A stretch of DNA of 64,000 nucleotides, from contig VXBA01006126.1 of assembly GCA_013399895.1 (NCBI GenBank), positions 78,291 through 142,290 on the forward strand. The letters are read 5' to 3'. Below, piece by piece: positions 12,301 through 24,300 of the stretch (position 1 is its first letter; each line of letters opens with the position of its first letter). A program made the translations under genes and the position numbers. This DNA comes from Serilophus lunatus (Eukaryota > Chordata > Aves > Passeriformes > Eurylaimidae). The notes under the pieces were generated by a model that did not search any database, was not told the DNA's origin, and was given only the letters and a program-made list of their open reading frames with translations.

Positions 12301-15300
12301 ACCCCACAACGGTGCAGCACAACCACTCCCAGTGCAGTGGGACAAACTGGGGCAGAAGCAGTTCCTTTTTGAGTGCCCAGCATTGCAGGCTGTGAAATTC
12401 TGCCCTGTGACCCCCGTGAGTGTTACAGGTCTGGGTGTACCTCGGAGCTCTTGGCACCCTCAGCTTTCTGCTCCCTGTCTGGGAATTCCAGAGGAGATTT
12501 CTGAGTGTTCTCTGTCTCAGACAGGGGGCTCTTTTGGAATTCTTTCTTTTCTTTCTCTTGAACCTAGAATCCCAACATGGTGCCATGAAACTTCCAAAGG
12601 CTGTAAGTTATAACCCCCCCTTGCTGCAAGAACCAGCGGTTCCATTTCTGACATGATGATGAATACAGGATTATGAAGTTTCCCATGTTATGGTATTTGT
12701 TTTTCATCATAATCACCACCACCATCATTATTATTATTAATTTCCTACAAAAAGCAGTGCAATTCTGAAGAAACTCTTCTGGCATTTGTGAATATGCTGT
12801 GAATGTGAAAGATGCTGTAAAAACCCTAAATCATATTCCATGTAACTCTACTTTTTTAAGAAGACATTTTTCTTATAAGCTCAAGAATAAAAAGGTCACT
12901 AACAGGGAAAAAAAATTATTATGAATGGGAGAAATTGCAAGAAGAAAGGGAAGAGAGAAATGCAATTGTGTTGAGTCAGAACTTGTTCCTCAGGACTAAC
13001 TGGGGAAGGAGACAGGAAGAGGACAGAAAACTGTGGGGAGCTGTTTCCCAAGAGAAAACACAAGGGAAGCACCATGAAAACAACTGGAAAGAGGAATATC
13101 ACCAAGAATTCCAGCTGAGAACACAAGAACATTGCAGTGCAATCTGGAGAGATGGAACTTCTGGCGTGACCAAACTCTTGGAGTCTCCTTGCAAAGAACA
13201 TAAAGGCTGTGCATGGAGCAGCCCAGGGCTCTGGGATTGCCAGGGAATGATGGATCTGTCCCAGAGGAACAGGGGCTTGGCAGCAGCTCCAGGCTGGAGG
13301 GGGCTGGGCAGTGGGAGGGATCAGGAGAAGCAAAGTCACAACTGGAGCAATGCAAACGCTGCTGGTTCCAGATTTACTGAAACTTGGATGAAGAATGAAG
13401 AGCAAAGGAGAGCACACTGCAATCAAACCATAAAGAACACTTTTCCACCCCCCAAAACAACCCACCCACAACCCAACCCCACATGGTAACAAAGACTGAA
13501 TGGGTTCAGGTCCCTCCACTGTCCCAGGGGGCTCCAGCCTGGCCTTGGACACTTCCAGGGATGGGGCAGCCACAGCTGCTCTGGGCACCCTGAGAACTTG
13601 GACATCCTTAGAATATTCTTATATCAATCCAGACACACCAAGGCTATGAACTATAAAGACCTGAGCTGCTGAGTTGGGGCATTGCTCATTGTTTCTCATG
13701 GAAAGGTGACACACAGTTCTCCCAGAATTCTGTTTGCCCCAAAACTCACATCTTTCAAAATGACTTAGAACAACGAAGACGTTTGTTTTAACTGCTGATT
13801 AATCAAGACATTGTTTGCTTCTTGTAGGTGGAGGATGGTGCAGGGGATTTGAAATGCAGCTTTTTACTCATTTCAGATGCTCCCTTTAATTATTTAGGAA
13901 CAGTTTGTGGAGAGACACATGTAAACTAATTGCAAGACAACCCAAGAGGGATGAGAACAGAAACCACCTTGTCTGGTCTCTGGGGATGAGAAGTGAGCAT
14001 TGCACCTGAAATTAAATTACCTTGGTATTAGAAACTGCCTTCAGCCTTTAGCTCTACCAGAACACACCTGCAATTTCAAACTGGCTTTTAACTCGAGGCT
14101 TGAGATCATGTCTCCTAATTATCTGAAAGGCAAATGGAGCTTAATTATGTTTTATTTAATGTGTTACAAGTGAAATCAGGCCAATATTGTTCACAAAATC
14201 ATTCACACTTCTCCTGCACTTTCCCCTGTGTCTTTATCCTCCTGCAGGAGGCCAGAGAGAGGAGAATGTATTTACAGCTCCCAGCTTGGAGCCAGGACAC
14301 CTTCCCTGTGTCAGTGTTGGTGGGAGGGACAAGGACCCTCCTTTCCTTTTCTTTGGCTGATGAAATATTCGTGTCATTACTCTTGACTATGAACCAGGGA
14401 AATTAAAATGGGAAAAAGTCCCCCCTGCTCCCCACTATAATTCCAGAGGATGAAAAGCACCTCTCCACTGCTCCATGGGAAGAGTTGGGAGCTCCCAGCA
14501 GCTGCTTGGGGGAGACAATTAAGGAGCAAATTGCACTCCCATTATTTAATTGCACTTCAGGAATTACCACAGCTCTGACTGCAGCAGTTCAGCAGCTTCT
14601 GCAGGAGGGTTTTGGTGTGTTCCCAGCTCCTGTGCCTGCACACAAACCCAGGCCCTGCAGAGGAACTGGGGGTTGCGGTGGCACTGCCATTTACTCCTTC
14701 CCCCTGGGATTCCTGGGCTCTGCCTTCCCTCAGGACCCTGTGGGGCTCAGCTCCCTGGGATGGGCACACTGTCATTAAAAAATTAACATTTCCTTTAACA
14801 AACCAAGACAGCCACTGATTTCTGGAGGCTGCACCACCAACCACTGCCATGGGATCAACCTCCTCAAGTCTCTGTCAGGCCTCATGGATCAAATTCCTGA
14901 TGGGTAATTCTTAGGGGTAATAAAACCCACAGCAAACTCTTAAGAATATTCAAGTTCAAAGCCTAGATAATACAAAATAAATCCTATATACTCTGCACCA
15001 AGAGCAGAACATGTCAAGGCTTTCAGCCCAAGTTGTTCAGACCAGATTTACAGTGAGAACTTAATGAGCAAAAAGGAATAATGGTGGAAATTATGATTTT
15101 AGATTCAGATGGAAACATGAATATTATTAACTTAAATATTTTAACTCAAATAATTAACTCAAACATTTCAGCACTAATTGAAACTGTGCCTAAATTTGAA
15201 GGAAGTTTCCTGAAGCATCTTAAAGGGAAAACTTTTGTTGGTTGTTTTTGTAAGAAATGAAAATGTTAAAGTGCAAATAAACCCCACAGCACTGACAGAG

Positions 15301-18300
15301 CATCTCCAGCTGAGTATGTGAGAGTAGCCCATTTGTGCTAAAGACATGGAAAATTTGGGAAGAGCAATTCCTGCACACAGGCCAAGCCAGAGACAGGGAT
15401 ATTCCAAGGACAGTGAGTTTCTCATCATGGTTGATTAACAGAGGAGTGAACAAGAATGTGAGACTCTTTTTGCTCATTTCTTTCTTTTCAGCATTAAGGC
15501 TTTGTAAAGGTTTCAGGAATGCTGGTGTTCCTGTCCTCTCCAGGGAGAAGATTTCCCTTTTTTCTGACTGGTCCCTGCACACAGCCAGGTGTCCAGGGGT
15601 AGATGAGATCAAGCTGCTCTCTTTGGAACAGCAGGATTTAGGATTTAGCTTCCCAAATGACTCTGTTATCTGGGAATAGCACTTTGTCCCTGTTTGTGCT
15701 GATCCTCTGCTGGAAAACACATTAAGAGCTGGATTCTGCAACTCCTTGGAAGCCACTCTTCAGGGATACCTGATGCAAAGCTCCCTGCAGTGGAAGAAGC
15801 TGCTCTGCTGCCTTCATTAACATTGGCCAAGGTTAATTGGGAACCTGGAGGAGCAGAACCCAAAGGCACAGCAGGGTCACACACAACCACCTGGCTGGGA
15901 TGGAAAAGGTGCTCAGGTCCATCCTCCTGCTCACATACAGCTCTCATATCATTAATTACATAAATCAACAGCAAAGTTCAGGTCTGGCCAGAGCAAACCC
16001 CAAATTCAGCAGCATTGGGAAAACCAGCAGCTCAGCATCCACCTGGATGGACTTCCTGGGTGGAAGGAGAGGTTCCTGCAGGTGCAGAACATCCCTGGGG
16101 GGAGTTGAGCTCAAAGCTGGGAGCGTGGAGAGCAAGAAGGAGCCTTTGCATTACCTCCACTGCAATGTCCTTGGGTGCCAGGGGCCACTTGTGCTCGTAC
16201 TGCTCCTTGCCAGGCTGGTCAGGGGGGGCAGCTGGTGCTGTGCTCTCAGGCCTCCCTCCAAGGCTGGGTTTGCCCACCAGGCTCTGCACTGACTTCACCA
16301 TATTCTTTAAATCCTCCGGGTAGGGGGTGGGGTAACGTTTGAGGTTGATCTCAACCTGAACATTCACAAAGAGAATTAAAGCACAAACACAAAGTGCAAA
16401 CAGCAAGCGAAGCAAAGCCTGGGCACGGTCCTGCTGCTCGGGGCCCGTCCTCAGGGGGAGCCCTGCAGGGGTCCCAGGGGGGTCTGCCTGCACTGGGCAC
16501 TGCCATGGGCTCAGTTACTCAACCTACACTGGAATTCCAATGGCAGAAAATCATGGATGGCAGTGGCTCCCTACAATCTTTTACCCCAGGAGTGGATGGC
16601 ATGTCAGCCCTGCACTTTGCTCAAGAGCACTGACATATTCAATCCCCCTTTCCCAAACAACCCTGGTGTAAATGCAGAATTAATTCAGCTACTTCCTATG
16701 TCCTCAATTAATCTGAATTGTGGCTGGCAGCTGACAACAGGATCTGATCCCCTGGGAGCTCTTTGCTCTTGGAGATGGATTATGTTCCTACAGGCACTCG
16801 AGTGCATCTTCCTCTTCTCTTGCACAGCAGAACAGACTCCAAGCACACAGGGAGGTCCCCAAGGCCTGCAAGGTGCTTCACCTGACTGACAGAGCCAGAG
16901 ATTTGCTAGAAAATGCCCCTTTTGAAGTTTCTAAGTTTCCCAGAGTGATCTGTGCGTGCTGGGATAATGCTGCAACTTTAAATTCCTCCCCATTTTCCAT
17001 GTGATAAAGTATTGGGAATCATTTACCACAAAGCAGCTTTTGCCTCATGGTGTAGGGGAGGTAAAAAAGGGGCTTGTTTTAACAGCTCCCTGGTACAGTG
17101 GGAAAAATGTAACTTGGGATTTCAACAAAAATGGTCTCTCAGTGGGAATATTTCAGAGGGTTATGATTGATTTGGAAAATAAAACTATATGAAACACTGG
17201 CAGTTCTGAACCACAAGGGAATAAACATTACAGAGTGTAGGTTCTGACATGATTTCAACAGAAAACATTAAAATGTATGACTGGGATGTCTTATGTTAGT
17301 AAAAAATTTCAACAGAAAAGAGAAACTGAGTCTGTAAAGCAGCATCACTAAAGCTCTGGGTGATTTATGGTTCAAAGAAATCCTGTTTGGAGGTGGCAGC
17401 TGGTTTGTCCCACAGTTCAGACCATGGTTTAAGGGGAAGGCCTGAGACAGACATGGCCAAAAGCCAAGTCACAGCAAACCCTCACTTAGAACTAGTCAGG
17501 GAAAATGAACTGGGAGACAAGTCCCAGGCAGGGACTGCAGCCTCTGCCATCACTGTGAGTGTTAATGTTGAACAGCCCCACAGGGGCAGAGCACTGGAAT
17601 GCAGAGATTTTCCTCACTGATCCAGAGGAAACCCGAATTCCCTGTCCATACAATCCCATGGGTTTAATGCTCCACCAAAAGCACCCTGACCCCAAAGAGA
17701 GGATTCTCAAAGTTCAAATTCTTGATGGCAAAAGTTACTGAACAATTCCAATTACCAAATCTATCCTAACATATGTTTGGCTGAGAGTTCACTTTGAGAG
17801 ATAAGAAGTGAAATCTGTGTAATCAGTGCTGTTCTAAAATGCTGCAGAGCTGGGGTGGCTCCTGCCTGTTGGGAATTTCAATGAACCTTCACATTTCTCC
17901 CTCAAAGTTCTGGTGGAACTGCTAAAAATGCACATGTTGAAACCTCCCCAAGAGCTGTTGCAACCTGAGGTTGGAGGGACTCACCTGAAGCTCTCAGAAG
18001 GTTCCAGTAAAGAGCTTTTAGCTCCTGTGTGGGTACCTAAACAAATCCCATCCCCTGCCATGGGCAGGGACACTTTCCACTAGCCCATGTTGCTCCAAAC
18101 TGGCCTTGGATATATTTTAGTGTCAAACTCTTCCTTATCCTCTGCTGCCTCCTCATCTTCTAAAGAACTGAGTGGTTGGACAGTAATTCTAAGTCTCCCA
18201 ATATTCTCTGTTAATTCTGGTTTTGTGACAGAACAATTGGGACCCAAACAGGACCAGGGCAGTGGGGATTGAGAACACAAAAACTGCTCAGTTCAAGACC

Positions 18301-21300
18301 TGTGTATTGTACCTTGTCCATAATATGTGAATAACAGAACAAACCAGGGAGAACCTACCTTAACTTTCCCTGGATTTTCCTCCTCTTCCTTTTTATCTTC
18401 AAACTCGAAGGCAACAGTCATTCGCTGCTGCCTCTGCTCCTCCCACAGGGTGGGGTTAAAACTGTCACTGTCCGACTGGAAATCTGCAGGGAAAGGGCAA
18501 AGAACCGACAGTTGGGGCACCCAGGGCATGGAAAGGATCTAAAGCTGGTCACACAATCTTGGGTTATGGTTTGAAAACTCAAGGAGGGGGAAACTGGGAA
18601 ACCACGACAGTTGTCACTGAACTGGGATGAGGGGGGGGGAAGCAGCAGGGTTTGGGGGCAGACCTGGAGCAGAGGGAGAGTGTGAAAGCTCTGAGTTAGT
18701 GAGGAGCCAGATCCTGAGCTCAGCCAGGCTGGGACCCCTGAGCTCCCACCATGGGCTGCACACCCCCAGCTCCTGGGCACTCACATCCCAGATCCAAACT
18801 GCTGCTCCAAAGCCACTCTGGGAATAAAAGTGCTTCAGGAAATGTAAATCTGTGGCCTGGGAATGACAGAATTCCTCTGTGTGTCCCACACCAGGGCTGT
18901 CTGTCTGTGTGTCCTAAACCAGGGCTGTCTGTGTGTCCCACACCAGGGCTGTCTGTCTGTGTGTCCTAAACCAGGGCTGTCTGTGTGTCCCACACCAGGG
19001 CTGTCTGTCTGTGTGTCCTAAACCAGGGCTGTCTGTGTGTCCCACACCAGGGCTGTCTGTCTGTGTGTCCTAAACCAGGGCTGTCTGTGTGTCCCACACC
19101 AGGGCTGTCTGTCTGTGTGTCCTAAACCAGGGCTGTCTGTGTGTCCCACACCAGGGCTGTCTGTCTGTGTGTCCTAAACCAGGGCTGTCTGTGTGTCCCA
19201 CACCAGGGCTGTCTGTCTGTGTGTCCTAAACCAGGGCTGTCTGTGTGTCCCACACCAGGGCTGTCTGTCTGTGTGTCCTAAACCAGGGCTGTCTGTGTGT
19301 CCCACACCAGGGCTGTCTGTCTGTGTGTCCTAAACCAGGGCTGTCTGTGTGTCCCACACCAGGGCTGTCTGTCTGTGTGTCCTAAACCAGGGCTGTCTGT
19401 GTGTCCCACACCAGGGCTGTCTGTCTGTGTGTCCTAAACCAGGGCTGTCTGTGTGTCCCACACCAGGGCTGTCTGTCTGTGTGTCCTAAACCAGGGCTGT
19501 CTGTGTGTCCCACACCAGGGCTGTCTGTCTGTGTGTCCTAAACCAGGGCTGTCTGTGTGTCCCACACCAGGGCTGTCTGTCTGTGTGTCCTAAACCAGGG
19601 CTGTCTGTGTGTCCCACACCAGGGCTGTCTGTCTGTGTGTCCTAAACCAGGGCTGTCTGTGTGTCCCACACCAGGGCTGTCTGTCTGTGTGTCCTAAACC
19701 AGGGCTGTCTGTGTGTCCCACACCAGGGCTGTCTGTCTGTGTGTCCTAAACCAGGGCTGTCTGTGTGTCCCACACCAGGGCTGTCTGTCTGTGTGTCCTA
19801 AACCAGGGCTGTCTGTGTGTCCCACACCAGGGCTGTCTGTCTGTGTGTCCTAAACCAGGGCTGTCTGTGTGTCCCACACCAGGGCTGTCTGTCTGTGTGT
19901 CCTAAACCAGGGCTGTCTGTGTGTCCCACACCAGGGCTGTCTGTCTGTGTGTCCTAAACCAGGGCTGTCTGTGTGTCCCACACCAGGGCTGTCTGTCTGT
20001 GTGTCCTAAACCAGGGCTGTCTGTGTGTCCCACAGCCTGGGTGTGAGGAGCCAGAGCCACACACGGAGCCAGGTTGGAATTCTCCCCCTGGATTTCCTCC
20101 CCCAGCCCCCAACCCCCCCCTGCTGCCTGGGCAGGACTCCCAGGGCTTTTACCCTCATCACTGCGGGGCTGCTGGGGGAACATGTAGTTTGTCAGCACCC
20201 TCTGCTTGGTCTCGGGATGTGCCTCTGTCTGCAGCGGGATGAGAGCCTTGGACTGCAGAGGGAAACACCAGTTAAACCCAGGGAGAAACTGGGAACACCT
20301 CGGGGGGGGGGGGGGAANCCCCCCGGGGGGGGGGGGGGGAAACTCCCTGTGGACTAAAACAAGATGATGGGAATATCTCCCCTCCCATTCCTGGCTCCTG
20401 CAATTCCTGCTATTCCCACCAGGAATATTGATGGAGGGCTCCAGGCTGAGGAAGGAAAAGGGCCGGAGATGAAGTGTCACTGCACAATTCATCCTCAGCA
20501 GAACCCACTGTCTCCACCTGCAGGAGTTCAAGAAAAATCCCCAGCTGGGAAAAATATTAAAAAGAAAAAGCAAAAATTTCCAGGAAGATTTAAATGGAGT
20601 GTTCAATAGCTGTTAATGTTAATTTAAAAAGTAATATGGTTATAGTTGACTTTTAATTTAATATTAAATATATAGTCTAGTTAAACTAGAATATATATTT
20701 AATATTTAAAATGTTAACATTTAATATTTTTAATTTAATATTTTTATTTAATATTTTAATTCATTACTTTAATATTTTTTAAGAAATATTGTTTAAAAAG
20801 TAATACTGTTAATTTTAAAAGTAATATATAATTTCAGTCTCCCCAGATGATCTTATCCCTTCTTTGTTTGGGTTTTTCCCACGTTTTGGGTAAAACCCCC
20901 CCACTAGGGCTGGGATCCAGTTTAAGTCAGGACTAACGAGGATTTAATTAATGGTGGAGGAGTAAACTCCCAGTAGTTGCAAGTTCTGAGAGTATACCTG
21001 GTGTAAGACCCTGGAGAACTTACAAGGAGCCACTCTGAGGGTTTTACTTCAACTGAGGAGGTTTGATGATTGATTTATTCTAATGCAACTCCAGGAATGA
21101 TTGGCACAGTCCCTGGAAGGGGAATGAGTCCCTGCAACTCCACAGAAAAGCCAAAGTGCTGGAAACTCCTGGAAGTGGCTGTTCTGTGCCTGGGCTGAGC
21201 AGCCATGAAATGTTAATTTTTTTTTTAATGGAAATTAAAGTGAAAAAAAAAATCAAGAATCTCAACTTAACACATGAAAATTTAATCATCACTTTGTATT

Positions 21301-24300
21301 ACCCCTCCCTTTCCCATTTTTGGCTCAGCTATAAAAGTAAATGAACAGTTAAGACTTATTTCAGTGCTCAGCTGCTGCTTGAACTGTTGCATTTCTCAGG
21401 GTTGGTGTTACATAAATGGCCCTAAAATAGAACCCTAAAGAATCTACAGAGAAAGGCACACTCGGGTTTAAAAGGGACAGAGAGGAGTTTTCTCCAAAAC
21501 TCAGAGCTCTGGTGCATCTTTGACATGTTTGAACTCCTCCTGATTTTAAGGGAGTTTAAAATACCCAGGAAGGGGCAGGAAAAAGGGAGACAGGAATAGA
21601 GGCATAGATGGAGCAAAGGATGGAACAAACAAGGCTGGCAACAAAGTCTTACGTATTGAATTTCTATTTAAGAACTATTCTCTTGCTACTCCTGCCCTTT
21701 ATTGACTACTTTTGTAAGGATACAGAAGCTTATCCAGGGGAAATAAATCCTGCAAAGGTGATTTTTCCAAGTTATTAAAGGAAATCCAGCAGGATCTACA
21801 CCTTGATAGCAAAGTCTAAAGCTGGGCTGGGAGAAAATGCTTCCAAAATTCTGCTGCAGCCACGGATTAAATGACAGGTTTCACTCACAGCCCTTCTATG
21901 ACCCCTTAGATAAGGAAAATGTGAATATTGAAGGGCATTACCTGGTTGTCAGAAAGCCACAGAGCTGCAAGTTCTTTGAGTTTAGTAAAAGTGAAGGGTA
22001 AATTCTTCAGTCTGCAAATGAGAATATTGGAAAACCATCAATCCTTCATTTCCACAACAGTTTCTTGAAAGATTTGTGTGCACCCTGTTTGTTTGATCAT
22101 ACTGAAATGGCTGCTGCCATTTTACAGCTTTTTTCTCTTGGTTTTGACTAAAATATAACATTTTATTAAGGGCAATCCTTGTTAAGAGTGAAATTTGGGA
22201 CGTTAAACTGCTGACATCACACCCTAAAGGTACTAAGGAAATACCAATATTTTGCCTTGGCAAAATGGAGCCAAAATTACACTTAAAACACAGAAAACAG
22301 AGAAAATATTGGTCCCAGGGAGACTCAGAGGAAAGACCCCAGTGCAGCTCCCAAGACTCCTTTCATTGGACACTGGAGTTTTGGAAGAGGAACGCTCTGA
22401 GATCATGGAAAATTCATCTCTGTTGAAACGTCAGACCAAAGATTAGACCAACATAAATATTCATAGTGAGCCTAAATGGCAAAATTAAATGAAGCAGTAA
22501 CCAAATTAGCATTTTAATTAGACATTTAAACACATTTCCTCCAAGTGATTTGAATGTGGGAATGGGAAACGACCAGGAGATGTTTGAGGAAACTCATTCA
22601 TGTTTTTCCCACCACCTCACTCTGAACAGGGTGTTGTCACTCCTCAGTCATCAGGGGATGGGTTGGGTTGGGAGAACCTCTAAGATGAGCCAGTGCCCCC
22701 CCTGCCCTGGGCAGGGACACCTCCCACTGGCCCAGGGGTCCCAGCCTGGCCTTGGGCACTCCCAGGGATCCAGGGGCAGCCACAGCTCCTCTGGGAATTC
22801 CAGCCCAGCCAGGAATCCCTTCCCTAATCCCTCTTCTGAACCTGCTCTGCACCAGCACCAGGCCTGGCCCAGCCATGGACTGATGTTCCCCCAACTTTTG
22901 TGCAGAGTTTCAGGAGCTGGAGGGAAGGAATGACCAAAGGACCTTCAACAAAGACAAAACCTCAGTGTGATGCAGCAAAAAGAAAAGAGGAAAAGCCCTT
23001 TTTTTGAGAGTCACAAAACTCCACTCTGGGGAACCAAAGGCTCTCCCAGACTCTCCAAGCTCCATAAAACCAGGTGGGAAAACCTTCTGTCCCTCTCCCA
23101 ACATTCCCAGAGTCTCCTTTCCACAAAAATTGTGTATTTCTGGGAGATGAGCCCCCCCCCCCAAGCCTTGGCACCATTGTCTCCATGCAGCAAAGCTCTG
23201 GAAGTGTCTCCCTTGGGGAGATGGGCTGTATTTGTGCCCCAAGCTCATTCCCATGAGCTCCAGGAATATCTTGGACAGCAGCCTGTGCTCACTGCAGGTC
23301 AGGCACTGGAACTGTTTTAACAAGGATATATTAGACCAGAAAGCAGCTATCCACTGAAGTGAAATACAAAAGGAACGTGTCCACACACAGAGATAAACCT
23401 CCAGTTAAATCCTTGTGGAGGCCAGAGCAGTTTTCCATGTGTGCAAATGTTTAACCCTTGGAATGAACCCCATGAGAGAAAGGAAGGAGAGCCTGACCTA
23501 CCCAAAACTTAGTTTTCATTGCTGTCTCATCCTAAAACAAATCCTGCAGCGTGGAATCGTCCACATGTGACATTCTATCAATTAAGGGAGCAAGTTCAGG
23601 CCAGCCAGGTCTGGGAATGGGATTAGGAGAAGCTCATCCACAGCCTCTGCATCCCTCGGGCAGCTGAAGGCAGCCAGAGAAGTGATTTCTGGGGGAAAAC
23701 TGGACCTTGGAATCCCCCCCAGCTCTGCCCTGTGTGTGCTGCCTGGCACGAGGAGCAGCTGCAGCAGCAGCACTTCAGTCCCTAAGAAGTTGCACTTTCA
23801 ATCTCTCCAAAAAGAGCTGGAAAGCCAAGACCCAAATAAAGGAATCTCTCAGTGCTCCACAGATTATCTGCACTCAGATCAATGAGGTTGCTTCAGATAA
23901 AATCATGTGGGCCATTGATAAGTGTGAAGGTTTAAAGCTCAGCAATAAAAAAATCTCTTTGAAGGGAAAACCCTGAAGCACCAATTGATTTCTCAGGAAA
24001 CCACTATTCCCAGGACTAGCTTGGAAAAGCAAAAAGGTCTGTGTTCTTTGTAGAGTGTTGGTTTTTTCTCATAGTAAATGTGTTCTAGACATTTCTCAAT
24101 GAAGAAAACCAATCCACCCAAAGCAGCACAATTTTGGGCATGACATTCCTGACCCACAGGACTTCACAGCCACGGAGAAGTTGCAGCCCGGTGTGTTACA
24201 GCCTCTGGAAGGAGGGATTTAGGGTAATTCCTTCCATTTCTAATCCCAGATTACATCTTTTGCATTATTTGTGAAGTCCTTAGGGGCTAAATACTTCCAG

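Larger units (their letters stand above)
20253..21941 (-). other. LRRC7 intron 12
   Basis: 1689 nt. It holds the G-run with an unresolved base (20302-20339) and an AT-rich block (about 20600-20840). The rest shows nothing recognisable. Confidence 0.8.

Noticed and set aside
18891..20034. CRISPR array
   Set aside because: The repeats are contiguous without unique spacers and lie in a vertebrate intron; this is a minisatellite.
19902..20606. 234-codon minus frame over exon 13 and the minisatellite
   Set aside because: Only the exon 13 part is real; the rest is intron, homopolymer and repeat translation.
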